Shown: one piece after another, positions 9,089 to 18,831 of the stretch
Layout: every line of letters starts with the position of its first letter
Numbering within the stretch: the first letter of the stretch is position 1
NCBI GenBank assembly: GCA_013214905.1
Contig: JABSRV010000012.1
Span: 1 to 38,864, forward strand
DNA from: Psychrobium sp.
GTDB lineage: Bacteria > Pseudomonadota > Gammaproteobacteria > Enterobacterales > Psychrobiaceae
Direction: 5' to 3'
DNA: 38,864 nt
The notes under the pieces: model-generated
Told to the model about the DNA's origin: nothing
Seen by the model: only the letters and a program-made list of their open reading frames with translations
The model's database searches: none
Made by a program: the position numbers and the translations under genes

Positions 9089-9858
9089 TGAATTTTAATG
9101 CCGTTATTGCGCATTGCTTGACTAACTAACTTGGCAATAGCTAGGGCGTTGATATTATCACCATGCAGGCAAATACTAGTGACGATAGGTGTCAAAAACT
9201 GTTTGTCAGAGGTTGCTATGGGTTGATGTTTAGCCAGTGCTAATGCTTGCTCCATGACTAACTGGGAGTTGCTCAATATCGAGCCGGGTAGGTTACGCGG
9301 TGTTAGTGTGCCGTTAGCTAAATAGGTTCTATCCATGAACCCTTCGGCAATAAAGTTAATGCCGTTCTTTGTACAAGCCTGTTGTAATAAGCCGCCAGCC
9401 AAACCCAAAACTTTTATGTTAGCGTCCAAGCCAAGCATGATATCGATGATTAACTTGGTTATTTCAGGTTTTTTTTCACAGTCGTTATACAATGCGCCGT
9501 GCAGTTTAAGGTGATGTAACGTTACATTCTGTTGCAATGAAAAATTAGCCATGGTGGTAATCTGTTGCATGAGCGACAATTTAAGATCTGTTATTGAAAT
9601 TGATAAAGAGTACCGGCCAAAGTTTCTGGGATCTGGGTAACCGGGGTGCAGACCAACCTTTAGTTGGTTTTTTTTTGCGTTGATAAGCGACTGAACTATG
9701 GTTGTTTCATTACCGGCATGCCCACCGGATGCGATGTTGCAACTAGAAATAAAAGGCATTAACAAGGCATCCTTTTCACAATCAATGATCGTATGACCTT
9801 CACCAAGGTCACAATTGATGTCGATATGATAGATTGCCTTATCGTCGATTGATGCCAT
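9085..9858 (-). CDS. pxpA: 5-oxoprolinase subunit A (LamB/YcsF family)
   Basis: IDINCDLGEG...SSCNIASGGHAGNETT, VGLHPGYPDPRNFGR, HHLKLHGALYN, CLHGDN. Confidence 0.94.
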   Translation of the reverse strand: MASIDDKAIYHIDINCDLGEGHTIIDCEKDALLMPFISSCNIASGGHAGNETTIVQSLINAKKNQLKVGLHPGYPDPRNFGRYSLSISITDLKLSLMQQITTMANFSLQQNVTLHHLKLHGALYNDCEKKPEITKLIIDIMLGLDANIKVLGLAGGLLQQACTKNGINFIAEGFMDRTYLANGTLTPRNLPGSILSNSQLVMEQALALAKHQPIATSDKQFLTPIVTSICLHGDNINALAIAKLVSQAMRNNGIKIQ

Positions 9859-10188
9859 GTCATTCTACCTAGTTAACTTGAAGTTTTTAACGTAGTGATA
9901 TTTAAATAATATATCAATATTGTCTGATTTAGGTAACCCGCCTCGACAAAATAACATCAAAGTTACGGTACTCTAATAGAAATAACGGACAGAGTTTGTT
10001 GAATTTTGGAATGAAAAACAAACAGCTCCTTACACAGCACTGTTTAAACTGGTTTGGATATATTGTGCTGCACGGCTGTTTAAATTAAGTTTATTCACAA
10101 AGCATTGCTCGCTGTCTATATAATTTGTTTGGTCATTAATTTGTCACAATTTATGCTTATCATCGTTGCATCTGACGTTGAAGGGTTA

Positions 10189-12330
10189 ATGTTAATGCTA
10201 AATAATAATGCTAAGCAAAGTTTCTTAGAAAAAGAATTGAGCTGGCTTTCTTTTAATCATCGGGTATTGCAAGAAGCACAAGATTCTAGCGTACCATTGC
10301 TTGAACGGTTCCGATTTTTAGGGATTTATTCAAGTAATATGGATGAGTTTTATCGGGTCAGGGTTGCCAATGTACGGCGTAGGGTTTTACTCTCAGATAA
10401 TAAGAAAGACAAAAATAAAGCGCTGACGCTATTTGATGATATTCAGGCCAAAGTTGTGGTATTGCAGGCTGAATTTGATCAAACCTATAGCGAATTGTTG
10501 AATCAATTAGCTGATAACAATGTGCATCTCATTAATGAAACTCAGCTGTCTGAGTTTCATGGTGCATGGTTAAATCAATATTATAAAGACAAATTAAGGC
10601 GTCATATTTTTCCGTTAGTGTTACATGACAAATTAAAACTTTCCGACCACCTTAATGATGAAAACACTTATTTAATGGTGTCAATGCGACAGGGTGACAA
10701 AAATCAATACGCATTAATCGAAGTCCCAAGTAGCAACGTGCCCCGGTTTGTCCAGCTGCCAGAAGAAAAGGGCAGTACCAGTAAATACGTTATCTTATTA
10801 GATAATATAATTCGTCATTGTTTGACACAAATATTTAGCGTTTTCTTTGAATTTGAGCATATTAGTGCCTATTCAATGAAAATGACTCGTGACGCGGAAT
10901 TATCGTTAACTAATGAAATAAATCAAAGTCTGTATGAGCAACTTTCAAGTGGTTTGAAAAAACGCCTCAATGCGGTTCCTGTTCGTTTGGTCTACGATCG
11001 TAAAATGCCAAAAGATATGCTCGAATTGTTAAAATCTAATTTGGGAATATCGAGTAATAAGGGTCTCATCGCCGGTGGACGATATCATAGCTTTAAGGAC
11101 TTTATAGAATTTCCAAGTGTTGGCGACAAATCTTTAGAATATAAAAAGATCACAGCCTTAGAACAAAGCTATTTTGCCGACGGGACTAACGTCTTTCAAG
11201 CGATAAAACGGCGAGATATTTTACTGTATTATCCATATCACAAATTTTCTCACTTCAGTGAATTTCTGCGTCAAGCCGCTTATGATCCTAAGGTAACAAA
11301 GATTCAAATTTGTTTATATCGGTTAGCCAAAAAATCACATGTCGTATCTGCATTGATAGAAGCGGTAAAGAACGGCAAAAAAGTTGAAGTTAACATTGAG
11401 CTGCGTGCACGTTTTGACGAGCAAGCCAATATGATATGGGCCGATACATTGGCAAGTGCGGGGGCTGTGGTTAGTTTTGGTATCCAAAATTTAAAAGTAC
11501 ACGCAAAAATTTGTCTAATTACCCGTCAAGAAACTCAGGGACTCAAGCGTTATGCCCATATTGGGACAGGCAACTTTAACGAAAAAAACGCGAAAATTTA
11601 TACGGATTTCAGCCTGTTTACCTGCCATGATGAAATCACCAACGAAGTTTCTCAAGTATTTGAATTTCTGAAGTATCCCTATTTAAATTTTAAATTTAAT
11701 CACTTAGTTGTCTCACCCATTAATGCTCGCGCCGATATCAGCATGCTTATCGACCAGGAAATAAATGCTGCGAAGGCTGGTGAACCTAGTGGCATTACCC
11801 TTAAAGTGAATAACTTAGTTGATCATCAATTGATCAATAAACTGTACCAAGCAAATAACGTTGGAGTGAAAATTAAACTCATCGTACGGGGGATTTGCGG
11901 CTTGGTGATTGGGCTTGTTGGACAAAGTGAGAATATCAGCGCGTGGAGCATCGTGGATCGATTTTTAGAGCATCCAAGGGTTGCGATTTTTCATAATAAA
12001 GGGGATCCCAAGGTGTATATCTCGTCGGCTGATTGGATGACTCGTAATCTGGATCAGCGAGTTGAAGTAGGTTGCCCTATTTATTGTCCGCAAGTGAAAC
12101 AAAGTATTATTGATATTATCGAGATTCAGACCATGGACAATATGAAGTCGCGCATTCTTGATACCGAACAAAGTAATCCATATCAAGTGACTAATTCAGC
12201 ACAACCCATCCGCTCGCAGCTTGATATTTATCGATATTTAAAACAGCAACAATCGATTCAATTAGCTAATGCCATTGACCATGCAGATCCGTTGACCGAG
12301 CCGTTTATTGAGCAGGACATGATGATATGA
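10189..12330 (+). CDS. ppk1: Polyphosphate kinase 1
   Basis: SFLEKELSWLSFNHRVLQEA, YSSNMDEFYRVRVAN, KVHAKICLITR, HIGTGNFNEKNAKIYTD. The supplied ORF starts at TTG 10105; ATG at 10189 or 10195 is more likely. Confidence 0.95.
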   Translation: MLMLNNNAKQSFLEKELSWLSFNHRVLQEAQDSSVPLLERFRFLGIYSSNMDEFYRVRVANVRRRVLLSDNKKDKNKALTLFDDIQAKVVVLQAEFDQTYSELLNQLADNNVHLINETQLSEFHGAWLNQYYKDKLRRHIFPLVLHDKLKLSDHLNDENTYLMVSMRQGDKNQYALIEVPSSNVPRFVQLPEEKGSTSKYVILLDNIIRHCLTQIFSVFFEFEHISAYSMKMTRDAELSLTNEINQSLYEQLSSGLKKRLNAVPVRLVYDRKMPKDMLELLKSNLGISSNKGLIAGGRYHSFKDFIEFPSVGDKSLEYKKITALEQSYFADGTNVFQAIKRRDILLYYPYHKFSHFSEFLRQAAYDPKVTKIQICLYRLAKKSHVVSALIEAVKNGKKVEVNIELRARFDEQANMIWADTLASAGAVVSFGIQNLKVHAKICLITRQETQGLKRYAHIGTGNFNEKNAKIYTDFSLFTCHDEITNEVSQVFEFLKYPYLNFKFNHLVVSPINARADISMLIDQEINAAKAGEPSGITLKVNNLVDHQLINKLYQANNVGVKIKLIVRGICGLVIGLVGQSENISAWSIVDRFLEHPRVAIFHNKGDPKVYISSADWMTRNLDQRVEVGCPIYCPQVKQSIIDIIEIQTMDNMKSRILDTEQSNPYQVTNSAQPIRSQLDIYRYLKQQQSIQLANAIDHADPLTEPFIEQDMMI

Positions 12331-13796
12331 CTTGTGCTAAGCACCTAGTTGCCGTCGATTTAGGCTCTAACAGTTTTCATTTAATTATTGCCCGAGAGCA
12401 ATCGGGTTGTATCCAAATTATTCATAGACAAAAACAACAAGTAAACCTAGCGTTAGGACTAGACCAAGACAATGTCTTATCGGCAGAGGCAATAAGTCGT
12501 GGCATCAATTGCTTAAGCGAGTTTAGCCAGACTTTTTCTCGTTTGCCTTCCAGTTCAGTGCGAATAGTAGCGACACACACATTGCGTCGAGCGGTCAATA
12601 GAGAAGAGTTTATTAAGGCTGCCTATAAAGTATTTCCCTATCCAATCGAAGTCATTAGTGGCCAATGTGAAGCGGAACTTATTTATCACGGAGTCGCACA
12701 TACTCAGCCTATCCGCGGTAAAACGCTAGTGATAGATGTGGGCGGTGGCAGCACCGAACTGATTATTGGACAGGGCTTTAAGCCTAGAGTAGCACAGAGT
12801 TTGGACATTGGTTCAGGCGTGCTTTGTCAGCGTTTTTTCAGTGACGGAACCATTAGTCAGGGGCAAATGAGCAGCGCAGAGAAGCATGCCGATAGCATGT
12901 TGCAGCCCATTGCCGCCCGTTATCGTGAGTTTGGTTGGAAATCTGTGATTGGTACGTCTGGCGCGATCAAATCAATTTCTGCCGCAATGACCGAGCTATA
13001 TGGTGATCCTAAAATAACCAGTAAACGCTTGAAAAGGTTAAAAAAGCAACTAATAAATTGGCGGCATTTTAGAAATATACCGTTGCAATCAATAGACAAT
13101 AGACGGTTATCAATGCTGGCCGCCGGGGTGGCTATTGTTAGTAGTTGTTTTAATATTCTCGATATAAAACATATGATCTTTAGCTCTGGTGCGCTTAGAG
13201 AGGGCGTGCTATTTGGCTTAAGTGATTCACGCCAAGATATTGATATTAGACAACGTACAGTTAACAATTTGATTCGGTTGCATTTAATTGATTCGGCATT
13301 TAGTCAACGAGTCATGTTGCAGTTACAACAGTTCAATGAACAATTACAACGTGGTCAGCAGATGTTATCAGATCATGAGTTAATGTTGTTAAGGTGGGGC
13401 GCACAGTTGCATGAAATAGGTATTTCCATTAACTCTAAAAAGCGCCAACACCACGGGAAATACATTATTGAACATAGTGAAATGCTCGGATTTAGCGATC
13501 AAGAGCAGCAAGTAATATCATTCTTAGTGGGCAATCATCGTGGTAAAATTTCTAAAAACATTCCTGATAGCGAAATTGACGTACTACGCCTAGTACAACT
13601 ACTGCGACTCGCTATCATTTTTACGCATGGCCGTATTGAGGTATTACCCCATCAGCTTAAAATGCAATATCATCACCATGAGTTGCAAATATATCCAAAT
13701 GATACCATGCAACAACAGTCTGAATTAATGGCGTTAATTGATAAAGAGGTTGTGATCACCTCAGCCTCTAGTTCACTGCTTCTAAGGGTGGTTTAG
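12327..13796 (+). CDS. ppx: Exopolyphosphatase / Ppx-GppA phosphatase
   Basis: VAVDLGSNSFHLIIA, VIDVGGGSTELIIG, GTSGAIKS; 4-bp overlap with ppk1 (ATGA). Confidence 0.95.
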   Translation: MTCAKHLVAVDLGSNSFHLIIAREQSGCIQIIHRQKQQVNLALGLDQDNVLSAEAISRGINCLSEFSQTFSRLPSSSVRIVATHTLRRAVNREEFIKAAYKVFPYPIEVISGQCEAELIYHGVAHTQPIRGKTLVIDVGGGSTELIIGQGFKPRVAQSLDIGSGVLCQRFFSDGTISQGQMSSAEKHADSMLQPIAARYREFGWKSVIGTSGAIKSISAAMTELYGDPKITSKRLKRLKKQLINWRHFRNIPLQSIDNRRLSMLAAGVAIVSSCFNILDIKHMIFSSGALREGVLFGLSDSRQDIDIRQRTVNNLIRLHLIDSAFSQRVMLQLQQFNEQLQRGQQMLSDHELMLLRWGAQLHEIGISINSKKRQHHGKYIIEHSEMLGFSDQEQQVISFLVGNHRGKISKNIPDSEIDVLRLVQLLRLAIIFTHGRIEVLPHQLKMQYHHHELQIYPNDTMQQQSELMALIDKEVVITSASSSLLLRVV

Positions 13797-13930
13797 GGCG
13801 AATTTAACACACGGTGGGTTACGTTAGCATATTCGGCTGGCGCAGCACCTAGGACAATTATCTATAACTGGCTATCGCGCAAAAGTGAGTTAGCCACTCC
13901 ACGTTGTTTTTACTCGATTGTAATTTTTTA

Positions 13931-13990
13931 GATACATTTTCTCATGACAAATAAGCGGGAATTACCTTATTTTAGAGAAAAAAATGTATC
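13931..13990. repeat. Imperfect inverted repeat next to AATAACTCTGACCCCTTTGATT
   Basis: GATACATTTTCTC (13931-13943) / GAGAAAAAAATGTATC (13975-13990, extra As), followed by AATAACTCTGACCCC. Confidence 0.5.
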
Positions 13991-14066
13991 AATAACTCTG
14001 ACCCCTTTGATTGTTAACTAATCATGTTCACCTTGTCGATCTTTTAACTAAGCTAACAAGTTGGCT

Positions 14067-14198
14067 CTAAATATCATTTTCATCATCACTCGTAGGCGGC
14101 TGATATTGATGAAAAAACAGTATATGTAGTAGCACACTGATAATTAATATTACGTTATCAATAATAGTTAATGTCGACAAAATACAAACTATTAACAT
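14067..14198 (-). CDS. Possible short hydrophobic ORF or remnant (43 aa)
   Basis: MLIVCILSTLTIIDNVILIISVLLHILFFHQYQPPTSDDENDI; frame stays open upstream (LVDEVVRLSVLLYWLFLTPAFEL) without an ATG. Confidence 0.25.
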   Translation of the reverse strand: MLIVCILSTLTIIDNVILIISVLLHILFFHQYQPPTSDDENDI

Positions 14199-14393
14199 TA
14201 ATTCAAACGCCGGCGTAAGAAAAAGCCAATATAGCAAAACACTTAAGCGTACGACTTCATCTACTAGCGCATTAAGTCATCACTCACATCTTATTTATTA
14301 ACATTATCTCAACGTACACCTGCTCACTGGTCTGACTTGTTGTAGGGTTGATGAAACCCTATGATGCGGCGGTTATCGACAGAGAATCAATTA

Positions 14394-15635
14394 ATGAAAC
14401 ATTTAAAACCCACCATTTTAGCCCTGAGTATTGTCTTAATTAGCCAGCAAAGTATCGCTGGTGGTTTCCAGTTTAATGGTCAGTCGGCGTCTGGCCTTGG
14501 CCGCGCATTCGCAGGAGACGCGGTCATTGCTGATACTGCCGCAACAATAGCGCGTAATCCTGCAACGCTTGCATTATTTGATACAACGACCTTGAGTGTC
14601 GGCGCCGTATTTGTTGATACTGATGTCAGTTTCAAAAATGCACAGTACACCTATTTTAACGGCGCAGGGTATAGCTCAATACCGCTAAATGATGTACAAG
14701 ATATTAGTGGCGAGAGCATTGCGCCCCATCTGTTTATTGCGCACCCAGTGACCAAAGACATTAGCATCGGGCTAGGTCTTTATTCAAACTTTGCGACCAC
14801 TACTGAGTATCAGCAAGATTTCATTCCCGATTTATTTGGCGGCACCACTAAGGTTCGCAGTGCTAACTTGCAACTAAGTGCTGCATATCAAGTTGACCCC
14901 CAGTGGTCATTAGGCGCTGGAATCGACATTATTTTTGCTTCTGGCGAACTATATCGTGAGTTTAAGGCGGCTGGACTAGACAGTAACGCACCGGCGTTAG
15001 ATGTTAAAACCGATGGCTTTGCACTGGGATGGCATGTTGGTGCGGTTTATCAGTTCAACAGTGATCATCGTTTTGGGCTAAGTTATCGTTATAGTCCTAC
15101 TTTGCATTTTGACGGCGATTTTATCTTCCAAGGTAATGACGTTAAAAATGATACATTAAACATTCCATTGCCTTCGATGGTTGAGTTCTCCGGTTTTCAT
15201 CAAATTAGCCGCGATACATCAGTGCATTACTCTGCACAGTTTATCCAATGGAGCAGTTTTGATGCGCTAACCACCGATAAAGTGGGCGTCTTTAAACAAT
15301 ATAACTGGCGTGATACTTACCATGTTTCACTCGGAATGACTCATCAAGTGAATGAACAATGGACGGTGCGCGCGGGATATATGTATGACATGGGCGCGGT
15401 TGACCAACAACGCTCTATTGCTATTCCTGATTCAGATCGTCAATGGCTATCGGCAGGCGTGAGTTATCAGCTTGATCAACGCAGCAGTATCGATGTTGGA
15501 CTAACGGTACTCATGGGCAAAGATACCTTGGTGACCGAACAGCAATACCAAGGTCAATTAAAAATTGCACAAGTCGTTGGTACAACACGTGCCAACGCCA
15601 CGTTGTTTGCTTTAAGTTATAACCTAAGTTTATAA
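14394..15635 (+). CDS. FadL/OmpP1-type outer membrane porin
   Basis: Signal peptide MKHLKPTILALSIVLISQQSIAGGFQFNGQSASGLGRAFAGDAVIADTAATIARNPATLALFD is typical of FadL. Start at 14394 preferred over 14361. Confidence 0.9.
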   Translation: MKHLKPTILALSIVLISQQSIAGGFQFNGQSASGLGRAFAGDAVIADTAATIARNPATLALFDTTTLSVGAVFVDTDVSFKNAQYTYFNGAGYSSIPLNDVQDISGESIAPHLFIAHPVTKDISIGLGLYSNFATTTEYQQDFIPDLFGGTTKVRSANLQLSAAYQVDPQWSLGAGIDIIFASGELYREFKAAGLDSNAPALDVKTDGFALGWHVGAVYQFNSDHRFGLSYRYSPTLHFDGDFIFQGNDVKNDTLNIPLPSMVEFSGFHQISRDTSVHYSAQFIQWSSFDALTTDKVGVFKQYNWRDTYHVSLGMTHQVNEQWTVRAGYMYDMGAVDQQRSIAIPDSDRQWLSAGVSYQLDQRSSIDVGLTVLMGKDTLVTEQQYQGQLKIAQVVGTTRANATLFALSYNLSL

Positions 15636-15641
15636 AGAACA

Positions 15642-15674
15642 ATGCCCTTGTCGTGGAAACATTGGCAAGGGCAT
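15642..15674 (+). terminator. Hairpin downstream of the fadL-like gene
   Basis: ATGCCCTTG (15642-15650) / CAAGGGCAT (15666-15674) directly after the stop. Confidence 0.55.
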
Positions 15675-16023
15675 AATTAATGTTCGTGTTTTAAATCCGC
15701 TTTTAAAATCAAGCTGATGATTATTCTCTTTATATTGTAGCGGCGATAATTTTTAATATTATTGAATCGCTTAAATAAAGACCGAATACGACTGATGTCC
15801 CACCTCAAACGCCACGTCTTTTAGGCAATATGCTCCATACATTGCCCTAATATCGACATCCATGTCGAAATAAATCGAGCGCCTTGTACTAGTTTGTTTT
15901 GCTGATTTGCCGTTACAGAAAAATCAGAGGTAATTTTTGTTTGGCCAAGTGCCGATAGACATAAATAAAATGTTTATTGAAACGGCTACAATAAAAGTCT
16001 TACCTGCTTTTAGGTAATCATCG

Positions 16024-17142
16024 TTATTGTCCAAGCGCTAGGAGGTTAGAATAACTTGGATAGTCGGTATAACCACGTGCATCACCACCAAATAATGTTG
16101 ATGGATCCGTAATTTCGTTCAAAGGGAGTTGATGTTTAAAGCGGTAAGGCAAGTCAGGGTTCGCTAAGAATTTTCGCCCATAAGCGATAAAGTCGACTAA
16201 ACCTGAATCGATTAATTCCGCGCCTGATTTTGCAGTGTAATTACCCGCAACAATGATACTGCCATTAAAATTTTGACGTAGAGCATGCCTAAAACCATCG
16301 CTTACTACGGGGGCGTCATCCCAATCAGCCTCAGAAAGGTGAATGTAAGCTAAGCCTATTTCATTGAATAATTTACTCGCTAATAAAATGGCGTCAATTG
16401 CTTCTGTATCTTCCATACCACGCTGGGTAATAAAAGGAGCAAGTCTAATGCCGACTTTATCGGCACCAATTTCGTCACTGACCGCTTCGATGACTTCTAG
16501 AACAAACCGTAATCGATTGGAGATTGAACCACCATATTCATCATCACGTTTATTTGAGCTACGACGCATAAACTGATCAATCAAATAGCCATTTCCACCA
16601 TGAATTTCAATACCATCAAATCCCGCTTCGATGGCATTTTTGGCCGCATGACTATAATCAAGGATTATGTCTTTAATGTCTTGTTTTGATAACGCTCGTG
16701 GAATTGGGCAATCGAGCATTCGTCCAATACCATCCTCACCCACAATCCATACTTGTGCATCAGGCGCAATTGCAGATGGCGCAACAGGCAGTCCATCAGC
16801 ATGAAATGAAGCATGAGACATTCGTCCGACATGCCACAGTTGAGAAATAATATGACCCCCTTTCTTGTGAACTGCTTGGGTTACTTTTTTCCAACCAAGT
16901 ACTTGCTCAGTCGTAAACATGCCTGGTGTAAATGAGTAGCCTTTTCCTTGGGGAGATATTTGCGTTGCTTCAGTAATAATAAAACCTGCGCTGGCACGTT
17001 GTGCGTAATATTTAGCCATTAAATCTGTTGGGACATCGTCAGGCTGAGCAGTGCGTGAACGTGTCATTGGTGCCAATACAACACGGTTATTAGCTTCAAA
17101 TGTACCTAGCTTCTTTGCGTTAAATAAAATTGAGTTTTTCAT
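16024..17142 (-). CDS. nemA: Old Yellow Enzyme family alkene/N-ethylmaleimide reductase
   Basis: NRVVLAPMTRSRT, QLWHVGRMSHASFH, GFDGIEIHGGNGYLIDQFMRRSSNKRDDEYGGS, FIAYGRKFLANPDLP. Confidence 0.93.
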   Translation of the reverse strand: MKNSILFNAKKLGTFEANNRVVLAPMTRSRTAQPDDVPTDLMAKYYAQRASAGFIITEATQISPQGKGYSFTPGMFTTEQVLGWKKVTQAVHKKGGHIISQLWHVGRMSHASFHADGLPVAPSAIAPDAQVWIVGEDGIGRMLDCPIPRALSKQDIKDIILDYSHAAKNAIEAGFDGIEIHGGNGYLIDQFMRRSSNKRDDEYGGSISNRLRFVLEVIEAVSDEIGADKVGIRLAPFITQRGMEDTEAIDAILLASKLFNEIGLAYIHLSEADWDDAPVVSDGFRHALRQNFNGSIIVAGNYTAKSGAELIDSGLVDFIAYGRKFLANPDLPYRFKHQLPLNEITDPSTLFGGDARGYTDYPSYSNLLALGQ

Positions 17143-17579
17143 AATATTTCCCCTCCTAAAAATTCAAGATGTTCATTAGTTTTGTATGCAAGCTGTTGTT
17201 TGTTTTCTGTTAGATTTTGCTGTTGATTAAGTGGGAAAAGCATTTCTACAATTAATCCATCAGGGCCAATAATAAATACTTGTAGTTCACCTGATAAAGG
17301 AACCATTTTTTCGGTGTAGACGTAAGTGCTTTTACCTAGACGTTCAAGCAGAGCCTTGTAATTGGAACCTTCAAGTGCAACATGGGCAATAGCGCCATTG
17401 CCAAAATCTGCAGTGGCTTGCTCAGCAATATGTATCAACGGTCTATCGTTGCTATAAATCCATATGCCATAAAATGGAAAAGCGGGGCGTTCTCCCACCT
17501 GTAACCCAATGAGTTTTATCCAAAAGGACTCCATTGCTTTGAGATCTGTCGTTAGTACTAAAATGTGATTAATATTCAT
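17139..17579 (-). CDS. VOC (glyoxalase/dioxygenase) superfamily protein
   Basis: MNINHILVLTTDLKAMESFWIKLIGLQVGERP...HIAE...VALEG..GPDGLIVEMLF; 4-bp overlap with the OYE gene. Confidence 0.85.
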   Translation of the reverse strand: MNINHILVLTTDLKAMESFWIKLIGLQVGERPAFPFYGIWIYSNDRPLIHIAEQATADFGNGAIAHVALEGSNYKALLERLGKSTYVYTEKMVPLSGELQVFIIGPDGLIVEMLFPLNQQQNLTENKQQLAYKTNEHLEFLGGEIL

Positions 17580-17622
17580 CTATGCCCCTTAACTATTCAC
17601 CATGTGTGTTGTGAATGAAATA

Positions 17623-17637
17623 ATAGGTCTTGCCTAT
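17623..17637. promoter_or_regulatory. Candidate LysR-type regulator box (T-N11-A)
   Basis: ATAGG-tcttg-CCTAT in the 111-bp divergent intergenic region between lysR and the VOC-OYE pair. Confidence 0.5.
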
Positions 17638-17690
17638 AAACAAAACAATTGACATAATTATTAAAACACTCTTCTGTAAAGCGGAATAAT

Positions 17691-18626
17691 ATGGACAAGC
17701 TAGGTGACATAGATCTGTTTGTAAGGGTTATCAAAAACCAAGGTTTGGCAGCAGCAGGTAGAGAAGTAGGACTTTCACCGGCACGAATGACTGCGCGGAT
17801 TAACGGATTAGAAGAAAGATATGGCGTTCGGCTGTTAAATAGGACAACCCGGCAGATTTCTCTTACCGACGAAGGTCGTAAATTTTATGTTGCTTGTGAA
17901 CGTATTTTAGCGGAAGTTGAGCAGGCTGAAATCTCTCTGCAAACGGGCCAAACAAGCTTTAGCGGTACACTACGTATAACGGCGCCATCTGATTTAGGCC
18001 AACAACACATAGCTCCCGTGTTATCAGCATTTGTAGACAAGCATCCGAATATCAAACCTTATCTCTATCTTTCCGATAGTGTTACTGATTTAGTCGGTGA
18101 TGGGTTTGATTTAGGGATCCGATTTGGCACCCTAGAAGATAGTACGTTGGTAGCACGTAAATTGACGAGTAATCGTCGAGTATTATGCGCATCACCCGAT
18201 TATCTTAAACGTAAAGGCATACCTACAACCCCAGAAGCATTAATGCAGCATGATTGTTTAACCATGGTGCGCATGGCCGAGCCTTTGACTACTTGGCATT
18301 TTCAAAGTGCCGATGAGAAAAGATCGATTTCAATTAAAGCCTCTAGAGCTTCCAATGATGGTGCTTTGATTAGGCGCTGGGCAATTGAAGGGGCTGGTAT
18401 TGCTTTAAAATCATACTTGGATGTTGCCGCCGATCTACAAGCAAAACGCTTAGTGACGATTATGGATAATTATCAACATGATTTTAGTCGCATCGGAGCG
18501 TCTGCCGGTGCCGATCTCCATGCCATTTACCCTAATCGAAAATTCACACCACAACGCACTATTGAATTCATTAGGGCATTGACAGAGTATTTTAGAGAGC
18601 AAACCATCATAAACGTCGAAAAATAA
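17691..18626 (+). CDS. LysR family transcriptional regulator
   Basis: N-terminal HTH LFVRVIKNQGLAAAGREVGLSPARMTARINGLEERYGVRLLNRTTRQISLTDEG. Confidence 0.93.
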   Translation: MDKLGDIDLFVRVIKNQGLAAAGREVGLSPARMTARINGLEERYGVRLLNRTTRQISLTDEGRKFYVACERILAEVEQAEISLQTGQTSFSGTLRITAPSDLGQQHIAPVLSAFVDKHPNIKPYLYLSDSVTDLVGDGFDLGIRFGTLEDSTLVARKLTSNRRVLCASPDYLKRKGIPTTPEALMQHDCLTMVRMAEPLTTWHFQSADEKRSISIKASRASNDGALIRRWAIEGAGIALKSYLDVAADLQAKRLVTIMDNYQHDFSRIGASAGADLHAIYPNRKFTPQRTIEFIRALTEYFREQTIINVEK

Positions 18627-18651
18627 TGTTGTTTGGGAATGGGGAGGAAAA

Positions 18652-18831
18652 CTAAATGACTGATGTCTGTCGGGTAATACGTCGGCTGAAATGCCTTATC
18701 GATGGCTTGGTCGCATTGATAATATCATTGATATGGTATTTGAGATTTATTTGTCGTGCGGCTTCATTATTTTGTTTAACTGCCACCTCTTTAAAGTTGC
18801 CAATAACCTCATCATGCTCAAAAAGACTAGT
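18652..18831 (-). pseudogene. Fragment of a sensor histidine kinase
   Basis: Unlisted 59-codon frame SLFEHDEVIGNFKEVAVKQNNEAARQINLKYHINDIINATKPSIRHFSRRITRQTSVI*, resembling the DHp-to-CA linker of kinases (NFKQVAVDQ... type). Confidence 0.5.

Noticed and set aside
7386-9858. Three-gene pxpABC cluster as a possible new system
   Set aside because: Well-described prokaryotic 5-oxoprolinase (LamB/YcsF-KipI-KipA) operon.
10111-10146. Possible Pho box upstream of ppk1 (CTGTCTATATAATTTG...TTTGTCAC)
   Set aside because: Direct repeats are too imperfect and spacing does not fit the 11-bp periodicity of a PhoB box convincingly.
12920-13267. 115-aa minus-strand ORF
   Set aside because: Antisense to ppx, no independent evidence.
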